Counted from the first letter of the stretch, positions 7,652 to 16,550 are shown. The stretch is 46,433 nucleotides of DNA from Robertmurraya korlensis NBRC 107688 (GCF_001591645.1 NZ_BCVH01000030.1:1-46433), one strand, 5' to 3'. Notes: generated by a model not told the origin, from the sequence alone. Numbers and translations are program-made.

Positions 7652-8971
7652 ATGGGAAGCAATCCTTCTTTAAAAAGTGGTTCGCAATCCTGGTTGCAGC
7701 CATACATCGACTCAAAAGAAAAACAACAAGCATTATATAAACGAACACTTCTAATCGTTGTGTTATCTCAAATTTTTGGAGGCGCAGGGCTTGCTTCGGG
7801 AATAACGGTTGGGGCACTTTTGGCTAAGGATATGCTTGGGACGGATAGTTTTTCAGGACTTCCGGTAGCTTTGCTGACGTTAGGATCAGCAGGTTCTGCT
7901 TTACTAGTTGGTCATTTTTCTGATCGGTATGGCCGGCGATTTGGTCTAGCCGGCGGGTTTTTAGCGGGAGGGCTTGGAGCAGTAGGTGTGGTCCTGTCTG
8001 CAATTACTAGCAATATCCTCCTCCTTTTTGCTTCTCTATTAATCTATGGGGCTGGAACGGCAACGAATTTACAGGCACGCTATGCAGGTACTGATTTGGC
8101 CAGTAAGAAACAACGAGCGACGGCCATTAGTATTGCGCTAGTGTCGACGACCTTCGGGGCAGTTGCAGGACCAAACTTGGTTGGACCAATGGGAGAGTTT
8201 GCTGAGTCTATCGGGGTGCCAACACTAGCTGGTCCCTTCCTGTTAGGTGCCGCTGCATTCATCCTTGCAGGGTTCATGATTCTTATTTTTCTACGACCGG
8301 ATCCTCTACTTGTAGCAAAGGCGATTGCTAACATAGAGAATCATAACCAAAGTCTTAATCTTGAAAACTCAGCAACAGCGATTAATAAAAAAGGGGTCAT
8401 CGCTGCGGCGACGATCATGGTGTTAACTCAGCTAGTTATGGTAGCAATTATGACCATGACTCCAATCCATATGGGACATCATGGTCATGGATTACAGGAA
8501 GTGGGATTGATTATCGGCTTTCATATTGGTGCAATGTATCTGCCATCGCTTCTAACGGGTATTCTCGTTGATAAGGTTGGACGAACGACGATGGCGATTG
8601 CAGCCGGTAGCATTTTACTTGCAGCTGGGATTTTGGCCGCTTTCGCTCCGACTGACAGCATGCTTTTACTAACAATGGCTCTCATTCTCCTGGGGCTCGG
8701 TTGGAATATAGGATTAATTAGTGGGACCACGATTTTAGTTGATGCAACCAATCTATCCAACCGTGCAAAGACGCAAGGAAGAATCGATGTTCTTGTCGCG
8801 TTGTCCGGTGCAACAGGTGGAGCGCTTTCAGGGGTAGTGGTTGCCTATTCTAGCTACGCCGTTCTTTCTATTGCAGGAGGGATGCTTTCGTTACTACTAA
8901 TTCCAGTGGTAATGTGGTCACTTAAGAAGCCAGTAGCGCAGGAACAGCTTAACCAAAAGGTAGGAATTTAG
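7652..8971 (+). CDS. MFS transporter, substrate unknown
   Basis: A 439-aa, 12-helix major facilitator. After a polar N-terminal stretch of about 30 residues the first helix begins (TLLIVVLSQIFGGAGLASG). The family's loop 2-3 motif is clear: GHFSDRYGRRFGL near residue 88. The matching half-repeat motif is GILVDKVGRTTMA near 305. A His-rich segment, PIHMGHHGHGLQE near 272, sits in a loop and is unusual, and may bind metal or sense pH. ATG has AGAGGAGG upstream. It stands alone between terminators. The sequence does not tell whether it exports or imports, or what. Confidence 0.85.
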   Translation: MGSNPSLKSGSQSWLQPYIDSKEKQQALYKRTLLIVVLSQIFGGAGLASGITVGALLAKDMLGTDSFSGLPVALLTLGSAGSALLVGHFSDRYGRRFGLAGGFLAGGLGAVGVVLSAITSNILLLFASLLIYGAGTATNLQARYAGTDLASKKQRATAISIALVSTTFGAVAGPNLVGPMGEFAESIGVPTLAGPFLLGAAAFILAGFMILIFLRPDPLLVAKAIANIENHNQSLNLENSATAINKKGVIAAATIMVLTQLVMVAIMTMTPIHMGHHGHGLQEVGLIIGFHIGAMYLPSLLTGILVDKVGRTTMAIAAGSILLAAGILAAFAPTDSMLLLTMALILLGLGWNIGLISGTTILVDATNLSNRAKTQGRIDVLVALSGATGGALSGVVVAYSSYAVLSIAGGMLSLLLIPVVMWSLKKPVAQEQLNQKVGI

Positions 8972-9082
8972 TAAACTATGAAAAATATACCGGTTGAGCT
9001 TAGAGGAGACTACCAGATTTATAGTTGGCATTTGAGAGAAATTTATTATTCTTAGAAAAATATTTCGAAGGTCAAAGTAAAG

Positions 9083-9114
9083 CAGTGGATTCAGGATGAA
9101 TCTACTGTTTTTTC
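9083..9114 (+). terminator. Terminator of the MFS gene
   Basis: An 11-bp stem (9083-9093 with 9097-9107, one G-T pair) with a GGA loop and a following T run. Confidence 0.8.
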
Positions 9115-9187
9115 TATGTTTTCTCCTGCAGTTCGCTGTCAAAAGTATGAATGATGAACAAAATTTAAAATTATCTAAAATATAGTA

Positions 9188-9217
9188 TTGACGATGAGAA
9201 TCATTCTCTATTATAAT
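9188..9217 (+). promoter_or_regulatory. Sigma-A promoter of the iron lipoprotein gene
   Basis: TTGACG at 9188-9193 and TATAAT at 9212-9217 with an 18-bp spacer. The spacer is almost filled by a Fur box, so Fur binding would exclude RNA polymerase. Confidence 0.75.
9193..9211 (+). promoter_or_regulatory. Fur box 1
   Basis: TGAGAATCATTCTCT at 9195-9209 fits the 7-1-7 Fur palindrome TGATAATNATTATCA with three differences. It lies between the -35 and -10 elements. Confidence 0.7.
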
Positions 9218-9227
9218 CACAATTGTG

Positions 9228-9246
9228 AATGAAAATCATTATCAAT
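9228..9246 (+). promoter_or_regulatory. Fur box 2
   Basis: TGAAAATCATTATCA at 9230-9244 matches the Fur 7-1-7 palindrome at 14 of 15 positions, just after the expected transcription start and 33 bp before the coding start. Confidence 0.75.
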
Positions 9247-9278
9247 TAATAATATAAGAATCCACAGGAGGTTAATTT

Positions 9279-10451
9279 ATGAAAAAGAGAGAATTAAAGA
9301 AGATTTTTGCAGGTTTTTTACTAGCTAGTTCGGTATTAACAGCATGTAGTTCAACCACTTCTTCGGATAAGACGGAAGAAAAGAAGCAAGAAGAAGTAAA
9401 AGAGGAAGATGTACAAACTAAAGAGGTTAGCTTTGGACAGGCGTTCCAAGAAGCGGTGGCTGAATTGGAAAAAGCGAAAGAAGGAAAAGATGTAGACTTT
9501 GATAAGGTAAATGAACTTTATACTACTCATCTTCAAGGCTTAGTTAAAGAAAGAGATACAGAATTTGAAGATACAATTGACCAGCATATTACAACAGCAT
9601 TAGCTGCTGGAAAAGATGGCTCTATGGACAAAGTAGTTGTAAAGCAGCTTTTTGATAAGTTAATGCAAAAGGTATTTTATACAACGATTAAGCATGAGTT
9701 CACTGAAGTAACGGAAAACTGGACTAATAAAGATGTAGTGAAAGAAGAAGTTGAGGAAGCTAAGGAATATTACGCGATTATTCAAACGACAGTTGAAAAG
9801 CGTGACGCTGCATACGGTACAAACATGGTAGATGCCATCGCGGGCGGTTTTGATGAAATCGAAAAGGCTGTGGAAGCTGATGATCAATTGGGCTTCAACC
9901 TAGGAAAGCAAGTAGTTGACAAAACATTAATGAAAACTTTCTATTTTGCAACCGGTGCAATTCCAAACGGATATGCAACAAAAGCAGCTGCAGCAGCAAA
10001 AGAAAATGCGGAAGAGGCAAAAATTGGACAAGCAGAAGGCTGGGCATTCTACCAATCTATCTTCGCTTATTTAAATAAGCATGCAGAAGAGGATGCGACG
10101 TATATCCTTGGCCAGTTTGATCTGCAAACAGACGTAACAACCCTTGATCCAGCAGCAGTGAACAAAGCATTTGTACGTGGTTTTTCTAAAATTGCCTTAC
10201 ATGAGTATGAAGAAAGTGTAGAAGCTTGGGGTGAAGACAAGTCTGTCATTACTGCTCTAGAGGGTGCATTATTCATCGATGTGATTGGTGAAGATATTAA
10301 GGCAATCATCGGTGAAGCAGAGTATACTGCACTAACTGAAAAGGCACAAAAATATTTAGAAGCAGCTAAAGCAAAGGATAAAGCAACTGCAGATTCTACT
10401 TTAGTAGAAATTCAAGAGACTCTAAATACGGTAATTAGTAGTGCAAAATAA
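9279..10451 (+). CDS. Fur-regulated lipoprotein with internal repeats, likely iron-uptake partner
   Basis: A 390-aa exported lipoprotein: a Lys/Arg head, hydrophobic core and lipobox LTAC with the lipidated Cys at residue 23, then an acidic linker of Ser, Lys and Glu. The rest is helical, with about three related units of roughly 100 residues. Compare VKERDTEFEDTI near 92 with VEKRDAAYGTNM near 176, each followed by a Phe-rich segment (KVFYTTIKHE, KTFYFATGA); a third begins EGWAFYQSIFAYL near 255. No imelysin-type EfeO His-Glu motif is seen. Two Fur boxes sit on its promoter, and an FTR1 permease and a related anchored protein lie 4-6 kb downstream. I infer iron or haem-iron capture outside the membrane. 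The ligand is unproven. Confidence 0.75.
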   Translation: MKKRELKKIFAGFLLASSVLTACSSTTSSDKTEEKKQEEVKEEDVQTKEVSFGQAFQEAVAELEKAKEGKDVDFDKVNELYTTHLQGLVKERDTEFEDTIDQHITTALAAGKDGSMDKVVVKQLFDKLMQKVFYTTIKHEFTEVTENWTNKDVVKEEVEEAKEYYAIIQTTVEKRDAAYGTNMVDAIAGGFDEIEKAVEADDQLGFNLGKQVVDKTLMKTFYFATGAIPNGYATKAAAAAKENAEEAKIGQAEGWAFYQSIFAYLNKHAEEDATYILGQFDLQTDVTTLDPAAVNKAFVRGFSKIALHEYEESVEAWGEDKSVITALEGALFIDVIGEDIKAIIGEAEYTALTEKAQKYLEAAKAKDKATADSTLVEIQETLNTVISSAK

Positions 10452-10467
10452 TTGAGCAGATAGTGGA

Positions 10468-10500
10468 GAAAACCTTGGAATAATCAAGGTTTTCTTCTTT
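10468..10500 (+). terminator. Terminator of the iron lipoprotein gene
   Basis: GAAAACCTTG (10468-10477) pairs perfectly with CAAGGTTTTC (10485-10494), followed by TTCTTTT. It separates the lipoprotein from the glycolipid-type cassette. Confidence 0.8.
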
Positions 10501-10579
10501 TCATAATGTCCTATCCTAGTAAAACTTTTTTTAATTCTTCCTTAATATATAATGGGTGAAAAACTAGAGGTGTTGTTTG

Positions 10580-11524
10580 TTGAAGATTATTGTAACGGGT
10601 GGAGCAGGATTTATCGGAAGTCATCTTGCTAGGAGATTATTAGAGAACCATGAAGTATATATCATCGATTGTCTTCACCCCTATTATTCTCCCCATAGAA
10701 AAAGAATCCACTTGGATTGGATAAAAACAATAGGGGACTTTCACTTTTACAATCAGGACCTGCGGGATAGAGAGGGAACCATTCAACTCATAAAGGAAAT
10801 TTCTCCTGAGGTGGTTATACACTTAGCAGCCCTTCCTGGTGTGGCTTACTCCATTAATCAACCACTGGAATACGTGGACTATGATATTAAAGCTACGATC
10901 AATGTATTAGAGGGGGCAGGACAATCGGGGGCGAGACAAGTGATTTTTGCATCTTCCTCCTCCGTATATGGAAATCAAAAAGGACCATTTCATGAAGATA
11001 TGGCCTGCGGAAAAGTCATTTCCCCGTATGCCGCTGCAAAGTATGCAGCTGAATCTTATTGCCACGTATATGAACAGTTATATGGATTTCAAATGAATAT
11101 AGTAAGGTTTTTTACGGTATATGGCCCTTGGGGCAGACCGGATATGGCGATTGGCCTTTTTATTAAAAGTCTTTTAAACGGTGAAGAAATTCACATTTTT
11201 GGGTCTGGGAGTACGCGTGATTATACCTATATAGATGATATCGTTGAAGGGATATACTTGACGATGATCAAAAGTACAGGGAGTGACACATTCAATATTG
11301 GATCTGGCAGACCTATCAAAATGGAGCAACTGCTGTCCGAGTTGAAGATTCATTTTCCGGCCATGGTCGTGAAGAGGGAAGGACCTAGGCTAGGGGATGT
11401 TGACCAAACGTGGGCAGATATCTCAAAAGCTGTTCATCAATTGGGTTTTAAGCCCAAGATTGCCTTTTCATTGGGATTAAAGGAAACAGTGAAATGGGCG
11501 AGAGAGTATGAAAAGTTTCTCTAA
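10580..11524 (+). CDS. NAD-dependent nucleotide-sugar epimerase/dehydratase (extended SDR)
   Basis: About 314 aa of the UDP-glucose/UDP-glucuronate 4-epimerase type, expected to change a nucleotide sugar in the cytosol. It shows the NAD-binding GGAGFIGSH at the N terminus, HLAALPGV near 83, the catalytic SSS segment near 125 and the YAAAK (YxxxK) motif near 152, and RDYTYIDDIVEG near 215. TTG at 10577 and TTG at 10580 are both possible; 10580 has better spacing from AGAGGTG. It is the first gene of a tightly packed cassette and overlaps the next gene by 17 bp. With a GT2 enzyme and a flippase-like protein nearby it probably supplies a sugar donor for a glycolipid or surface glycan. The exact sugar is unknown. 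Confidence 0.88.
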   Translation: MKIIVTGGAGFIGSHLARRLLENHEVYIIDCLHPYYSPHRKRIHLDWIKTIGDFHFYNQDLRDREGTIQLIKEISPEVVIHLAALPGVAYSINQPLEYVDYDIKATINVLEGAGQSGARQVIFASSSSVYGNQKGPFHEDMACGKVISPYAAAKYAAESYCHVYEQLYGFQMNIVRFFTVYGPWGRPDMAIGLFIKSLLNGEEIHIFGSGSTRDYTYIDDIVEGIYLTMIKSTGSDTFNIGSGRPIKMEQLLSELKIHFPAMVVKREGPRLGDVDQTWADISKAVHQLGFKPKIAFSLGLKETVKWAREYEKFL

Positions 11525-12440
11525 ATCAATGGTTAAAAATAGTATTTCAATTATGATTCTTATTATTTTTGTTGGGTTGACGATCAGTTTCTTTGAGGCA
11601 AGCCATGTATGGAACGCAGCTAAGCTAATTATTCAAAATCCCTTTTGGCTTTTCCTTATGCTTAGTCTATATTTTCTTTCCTTTTGCCTAAAAGCTGTAG
11701 CTTGGAATCGGTACTTATTGGGTAAAACGGGCTTTTTTTCCTGTTTATTAGGTGTCCTTTATAGCTTATTTATTAACCACATCGTCCCTATTAAGCTGGG
11801 CGATTTAGTTAGAGCGGAGGTTTTGCGAAAAAGAGAAAAGCTTGTGACAAGAGAAGAAGCCTACCATTCCGTTATTGTTCTAAGAGCAATGGATATGTTC
11901 TGTCTAATCACCATCACTTTTGTTGGATTGCTAGCATTAGATATCACTTATCGAATCCCAATGTGGCTTGTTCTAGGGGGAATAGTGGTCATTTTAATAG
12001 CCTTTTTGATTTCTAAAAATCTATTTAGCAAGTTTTTACAAAGACAAGTTGATTTGATGAAACATGCATTACAAGGATGGAACGGATTCGTAATATTAAT
12101 AGCCACTTTGCTCAGTTGGGTACTAGAGGCGGGTGTACTATACGGGACGGTCCATATCTTAAAGGAGGACGGGAGCTTACTAGAGCTGGCTTTTGTAAAC
12201 AGCTTAACGATTGCGGGTCAAGTCTTTCAGGTCACGCCTGGTGGAATTGCTAACTATGAAAGTGTGATGACCTTTGGACTAAGTATGATTGGAATATTGC
12301 TGAAGGAAGGATACACGATTGCGGTCTTAAATCATGCAGTTAAGTTTCTTTTTTCATATATAGTTGGAGCTTTTTGTTTTTTTACCCACCCGATCAATCA
12401 AGACACCATTAAGAAAATTGGCAGAATGGAGAGGAGTTAA
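11508..12440 (+). CDS. Flippase-like integral membrane protein (LPG-synthase TM domain / UPF0104)
   Basis: A 310-aa protein with about eight membrane helices and no soluble enzyme domain. It carries the marks of the UPF0104 family: NHIVPIKLGDLVRAEVL near residue 90 and TPGGIANYESVMTFGL near 243. This is the membrane part found in MprF (lysyl-phosphatidylglycerol synthase/flippase) and in stand-alone relatives near glycosyltransferases. It overlaps the epimerase gene by 17 bp and is followed 6 bp later by the phosphodiesterase gene, so it is cotranscribed. I infer a role in moving a glycolipid across the membrane. Confidence 0.82.
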   Translation: MKSFSKSMVKNSISIMILIIFVGLTISFFEASHVWNAAKLIIQNPFWLFLMLSLYFLSFCLKAVAWNRYLLGKTGFFSCLLGVLYSLFINHIVPIKLGDLVRAEVLRKREKLVTREEAYHSVIVLRAMDMFCLITITFVGLLALDITYRIPMWLVLGGIVVILIAFLISKNLFSKFLQRQVDLMKHALQGWNGFVILIATLLSWVLEAGVLYGTVHILKEDGSLLELAFVNSLTIAGQVFQVTPGGIANYESVMTFGLSMIGILLKEGYTIAVLNHAVKFLFSYIVGAFCFFTHPINQDTIKKIGRMERS

Positions 12441-12446
12441 CAGAAA

Positions 12447-13910
12447 GTGAAAAGTGCTTCGAAATTTGAAAAAGTAGCTGCCCGATGTTGGAATTTACTC
12501 AACGAGGGTAAGCCTTTTACACCTATATTTGTATTCGGAACGTTTCTATTATTTTACCTTGGGGATTTGGCTTCTGCCGAAAATCTTTCCTCGCTAGTTC
12601 TATCATTACTAGGGGTTATTCCTATTCTAGCGATTTATTTTATCTTTGATTTTCCATTGTTTTTGAGAAATTATTTATGGATTCCTTTTATCGTTTTTCT
12701 TATTGTTTGGAATGATGTAAATCTATCTTTACTGCTGTTTGCAACAGGTCTTTATTTCTTTTTTACTGTCTTTTTCTGGGGTACTCTTTATTATCATTTA
12801 AGAATTGGGACTTCTTGGTTAAACTTCACTCGCTTTTGGAAACTCGTCTTGAAAAATAGTGATTCCACTAGTGGGAATGCGCAAGAACAAATGCCAAAGT
12901 TCTTACTCGTTTTGTCTATTTGGGATATGGTCTACCAAAATTATCTATCAGGTGAGGGCACTGACTTTTTTCCAATCCTGCTATTTTATGGTTTTATTTT
13001 CGTTTTTGCATGGATTTTACACAGGTACTTGTTTGATTGGAAGCCATCAATGTACACCAACTTCACAAAGGATTCTACTAAAAAACCAACTAAGGCCCTC
13101 TCCGATAAGGTTATTGTCATTGTCATTGATGGTATGAGAAAGGAAAGATTTTACGAAGCAAATACTCCGTTTCTTGATACCCTAAAAGATAATGGGACGG
13201 AATATATGAATATGGAGACGGTGTATCCTGCGAGAACGGTTGTTTGCTTTACGTCCATGTTTACAGGAACCTATCCGTATGAGCATGGTATTACATCCAA
13301 TATGGTATGGAAGTTAGGTATAAAAGTAGAAAGTATTTTTGATTCCTTACGTAAGGTAGGCAAAAAAGGGAGGTTACTAGGAATTGCCCACTTGGTCGAT
13401 TCAATGGGAGACGATGTTGAAACGGTTACAGCCGTTATGCATAATGATCAAGCCGATCCTAACATTATGAAAAGGGCTAAAAAAATTATGAAGGAACAGG
13501 ATCCAGATCTGTTTATTGTCCAAATGATTGCAACAGATCAAACGGGTCATTCACGGGGCGTTCTTTATGATGAGTATATTCAAAAGATTGAAGAGGCAGA
13601 TGCTTTGGTAAAGGATTTTGTGGAGTGGCTAGATGCAGAAGGGAAAATGGAGAATACCACATTATGCATTTGTGCAGACCATGGACAGGCAGATGGAATT
13701 GGAGGACATGGTCATCTAGATGAGGGAGAACGATATGTACCATTTTTTATGCACGGACCACATATTGAAAGAGGAAAGAAGGTAGAGCAAAAGCATAGTC
13801 TTGTTTCCATGGCCCCGACTCTTGCCTATCTGTTAGGGGCACCATTCCCGAGCCATAGCCGAGGAGAAGTGTTAGTTGATTCAATAAAGGAAAGTAGAGA
13901 TTCGGAATGA
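12447..13910 (+). CDS. Membrane-anchored phosphodiesterase/phosphatase of the alkaline phosphatase superfamily
   Basis: 487 aa. The first 200 residues hold about six membrane helices; the rest is a type I phosphodiesterase / nucleotide pyrophosphatase domain. Metal and catalytic positions are visible: Asp in VIVIDGM near 228, the nucleophile Thr in PARTVVCF near 264, ATDQTGH near 367, CADHGQ near 410 and GGHGHLDEG near 420. The start is GTG 12447 behind GAGGAG. It lies 6 bp after the flippase-like gene, and its stop overlaps the GT2 start (ATGA). It likely cleaves or transfers a phospho-group on a lipid or glycan head group. The topology and the substrate are not known. Confidence 0.85.
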   Translation: MKSASKFEKVAARCWNLLNEGKPFTPIFVFGTFLLFYLGDLASAENLSSLVLSLLGVIPILAIYFIFDFPLFLRNYLWIPFIVFLIVWNDVNLSLLLFATGLYFFFTVFFWGTLYYHLRIGTSWLNFTRFWKLVLKNSDSTSGNAQEQMPKFLLVLSIWDMVYQNYLSGEGTDFFPILLFYGFIFVFAWILHRYLFDWKPSMYTNFTKDSTKKPTKALSDKVIVIVIDGMRKERFYEANTPFLDTLKDNGTEYMNMETVYPARTVVCFTSMFTGTYPYEHGITSNMVWKLGIKVESIFDSLRKVGKKGRLLGIAHLVDSMGDDVETVTAVMHNDQADPNIMKRAKKIMKEQDPDLFIVQMIATDQTGHSRGVLYDEYIQKIEEADALVKDFVEWLDAEGKMENTTLCICADHGQADGIGGHGHLDEGERYVPFFMHGPHIERGKKVEQKHSLVSMAPTLAYLLGAPFPSHSRGEVLVDSIKESRDSE

Positions 13911-14707
13911 AAAAACAGAAGGTAATTGTATTTTTACCAGCCTATAACGAGGAAGAATCGATTGGGGATGTTATAAAAGGAATTCCACGTGATTTTCATT
14001 ATAAGGTTGAGGTTCATGTATTAGTAATTGACGATGGTTCCAGTGATCAGACGGTTCGGATTGCTAAAGAATCAGGTGCTGATTATGTCGTAAGTTTTGA
14101 AGAGAATCAGGGCCTAGGAGCTGCCGTTCGTGCCGGGATAAAAGAGTGTTATAAGCGCGGTGCAGACATAGCAGTTATGATTGATGCAGATGGGGAATAT
14201 CCTGCAAAGCAAATTCCTGAATTATTAGAGCCTATTTTTTTAGGTGAAGCGGATTATACGATGGGTTCACGCTTTTTAGGAACAATTAACGGGATGAAAA
14301 TTCATCGGAGACTTGGTAACTATTGTTTCACCCTCCTTCAAAGTCTGTTATTGAAAAAATGGATTTATGATGGGCAATCTGGAATGAGGGCTTTTTCACG
14401 ACAAGCACTTGAACACGCTGAGATTATTCACGACTATAATTATGCCCAAGTGATTACATTGAATTTAGTTAGGAAGGGATTTCGAGTTCAGGAAATTCCC
14501 ATTAAATATCAGGTACGATCAACTGGGGAATCATTTATCACCTTTCGTGGATATCTTTCTACTGTTCTCCCGGCAATTTTAAAGGAAATGAAAAGACCTG
14601 TTCAAAAAGTGAAGATCAATTATTCAGCCCATGTAATCAATCAACGATCAGTAGCAAAACATGACGTTATGACAGGGAAGTATGAGTCAAAATTAAGTGC
14701 AAAATAG
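13907..14707 (+). CDS. Family 2 glycosyltransferase (polyprenyl-phosphate sugar synthase type)
   Basis: A 266-aa GT-A enzyme resembling dolichyl/polyprenyl-phosphate mannose or glucose synthases. It shows the N-terminal LPAYNEEESI, VLVIDDGSSDQT near 43, the DXD-like MIDADGEYP near 95, GSRFLG near 123 and the acceptor-site motif DGQSGMRAF near 160. No membrane helices follow, so it is the short soluble or peripheral form. Translationally coupled to the phosphodiesterase gene. The product, a lipid-linked sugar, could feed the GT-C-like membrane protein at 16551. The last 30 residues are polar and not typical of the family. A Fur box begins 23 bp after its stop. Confidence 0.88.
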   Translation: MKKQKVIVFLPAYNEEESIGDVIKGIPRDFHYKVEVHVLVIDDGSSDQTVRIAKESGADYVVSFEENQGLGAAVRAGIKECYKRGADIAVMIDADGEYPAKQIPELLEPIFLGEADYTMGSRFLGTINGMKIHRRLGNYCFTLLQSLLLKKWIYDGQSGMRAFSRQALEHAEIIHDYNYAQVITLNLVRKGFRVQEIPIKYQVRSTGESFITFRGYLSTVLPAILKEMKRPVQKVKINYSAHVINQRSVAKHDVMTGKYESKLSAK

Positions 14708-14729
14708 TCAAAAAATAAATCGTATAAAA

Positions 14730-14744
14730 TGATAATCATTATCA
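14730..14744 (+). promoter_or_regulatory. Fur box 3 (perfect palindrome)
   Basis: TGATAATCATTATCA is the exact 7-1-7 Fur consensus. It lies 22 bp before the start of the FTR1 partner gene. TATAAAAT just upstream could be the -10 element. Confidence 0.85.
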
Positions 14745-14765
14745 TCGGAAGGTAGAGGAAGGTAT

Positions 14766-15527
14766 ATGATTAAAAAAGTGGTGTTTTTTTGTTTGTTAGT
14801 ATTTTTTGCTTTTAGCAGTCTATCCTCGGGTTCAGCTAGTGCCTATACTTACGGAGATCCTAACAAAGAAGAGGTGGCAGAAGCCTACAAGGAAATCCTA
14901 ATAAAGTTGGATCAAAATCCACCTGACTTTGCTGAGGCGAAAAAAATATATGACACTGTAAAAAAAGAAGTTGATATGCATATGGGGGCTAAGCCTTCAG
15001 AAATTATTCTAGCTAGCATTGAGTCAGAGGATAAAGAAGCTGTCATTGAAAATATAGAAAAACTGTTAGTTCTTAACATTGCACGTAGAATGGAAAGTAT
15101 TGAGAGTAAGTTTACGGAATATGACACAAGTAAAAAATTACTGGCCAAGGCATTTGCTACCTACGAAGCATTGTCACCAAGAGTTGAAGCGAAACATTCC
15201 GATTTGGATAAAGAAATAAAGGGAAACTTTGAAGAGGCGTTAAATGCACTTGGTAATCCAGGTCTCTTCGGGGTTGGAAAGATAGAATCTAACCTAGAAG
15301 CATTCAAGAATAATAAAAAGGAAATCCTTTCTAACCTGCAAAAGGAATTTCAGTTAAAAAGTCTTGAAGTGGGACATTTTTCTGAAAGTGCAACAGAAAT
15401 GGAGTCCTCAGGGAAGAAGGAATGGACGGATATTTCCAATATTCGAAATTGGATTCCGTTGATCCTAATAACGGTTGTAATAACTGGTGTTATCGTCTTT
15501 TCAATTCGAAAAAGAAACCGTAATTAG
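14766..15527 (+). CDS. Exported, C-terminally anchored FTR1 partner protein
   Basis: 253 aa: a signal peptide (residues 1-27, cleavage near SASA-YTYG), a helical extracytoplasmic domain, a C-terminal membrane helix near 225-245 (WIPLILITVVITGVIVF) and a basic tail. The extracytoplasmic part resembles the repeats of the lipoprotein at 9279: DFAEAKKIYDTV here against DFDKVNELYTTH there, then a conserved sequence of KKLLAKAFATYEALSPRVEAK against EEAKEYYAIIQTTVEKR. It has its own perfect Fur box and lies 28 bp before the FTR1 permease gene. I infer that it hands iron to the permease, like the extra N-terminal domain fused to long FTR1 proteins. Not recognised as EfeO or EfeB. Confidence 0.75.
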   Translation: MIKKVVFFCLLVFFAFSSLSSGSASAYTYGDPNKEEVAEAYKEILIKLDQNPPDFAEAKKIYDTVKKEVDMHMGAKPSEIILASIESEDKEAVIENIEKLLVLNIARRMESIESKFTEYDTSKKLLAKAFATYEALSPRVEAKHSDLDKEIKGNFEEALNALGNPGLFGVGKIESNLEAFKNNKKEILSNLQKEFQLKSLEVGHFSESATEMESSGKKEWTDISNIRNWIPLILITVVITGVIVFSIRKRNRN

Positions 15528-15555
15528 TTAGTCCTTATAGGAAGGGTGAAATTTC

Positions 15556-16476
15556 GTGGAAGTTCAAGCATTATTGATTACCTTTCGTGAAGTACTTGAA
15601 GCACTTCTCATCATTGGAATCATTACGACGTATCTGAAAAGAACGGGCAATTCTCAATTCAATAAATACGTTTGGCTAGGAGCGGGTCTAGCGGTCATAG
15701 CTAGCGTGGGAGTTGCTATGCTGTTTCAAGTGGTATTTACTGGGTTTGCTGCAATGGGAAATGAAATTTATTTAAAAATAGGGATTATGATTGTATCTAC
15801 CATCCTTCTGACCCAGATGGTGTTTTGGATGGCAGAACATAGTAAAGATATAAAAGGAAACATGGAAGGGAAAATGAACAAGTTTATTTCAACGGGGAAT
15901 GTTGTTGGGATGGTCATACATTCTTTCTTAGTTGTTCTTCGTGAAGGGGTTGAAACGGTCTTCTTTTTTGCCGCTATAACAGGTGGAAATATCGGTGCAG
16001 CCCTTCAAGGCTGGGGTGCACTTACTGGAGTCGTTATCGCAGCAGTGGTATCGTACTTCTTCTTTAGAGGAACGATGCGTATTTCCTTGAAAACCTTCTT
16101 TAAGGTGACGGGTGCATTCATTATTCTAATTGCGGCGGGATTACTTGTTCAAGCGATCTCTATGATGCAAGATGTTGGGATTATCGGTAGTGTCGTTCCG
16201 CATCTATACGATATTACTTGGTTCCTACCAGAGCACTCCATTGACCATGCACATTATGTCAGGGATTATGGGGTAGAGCCACTTCTGTCGGGAGATATTG
16301 GAATCTTCCTAAAAGCATTATTCGGCTATTCCTCGATGCCTTCGATAGAAGAAGTGATTGCCTATATTGGATATTTTGTGGCGATCTATTTATTAACAGG
16401 ACATCAACTGAAAGAGAAAAGCAGAGATTCGGAAAATACTACTAAAGTAACTACTTTTGACACACAGGTAAAATGA
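15556..16476 (+). CDS. FTR1-family iron permease (EfeU-like)
   Basis: A 306-aa, seven-helix iron transporter. The two iron-binding RExxE signatures are present: REVLE near residue 11 in the first helix and REGVE near 131. The start is GTG 15556 with GGAAGGGTG upstream, and it is cotranscribed with the anchored partner under the Fur box. In EfeUOB systems the permease works with EfeO and the DyP peroxidase EfeB. Neither has a clear homologue here, so the lipoprotein at 9279 and the protein at 14766 may take their place. A His/Asp/Glu-rich loop, PEHSIDHAHYVRDYG near 225, is a possible metal site facing outward. Confidence 0.92.
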   Translation: MEVQALLITFREVLEALLIIGIITTYLKRTGNSQFNKYVWLGAGLAVIASVGVAMLFQVVFTGFAAMGNEIYLKIGIMIVSTILLTQMVFWMAEHSKDIKGNMEGKMNKFISTGNVVGMVIHSFLVVLREGVETVFFFAAITGGNIGAALQGWGALTGVVIAAVVSYFFFRGTMRISLKTFFKVTGAFIILIAAGLLVQAISMMQDVGIIGSVVPHLYDITWFLPEHSIDHAHYVRDYGVEPLLSGDIGIFLKALFGYSSMPSIEEVIAYIGYFVAIYLLTGHQLKEKSRDSENTTKVTTFDTQVK

Positions 16477-16489
16477 TGTTTTTAGAAGG

Positions 16490-16517
16490 GTACAAGGCAT
16501 TTGTCTTGTACTTTTTC
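16490..16517 (+). terminator. Terminator of the FTR1 operon
   Basis: GTACAAG (16490-16496) pairs with CTTGTAC (16505-16511), followed by TTTTTC. Confidence 0.75.
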
Positions 16518-16550
16518 TATAGTCTTATATACATAAAGGTGTGATACGAA

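Noticed and set aside
9279-10451. EfeO/imelysin-type iron lipoprotein
   Set aside because: I see no His-x-x-Glu imelysin motif; the protein is a series of different helical repeats.
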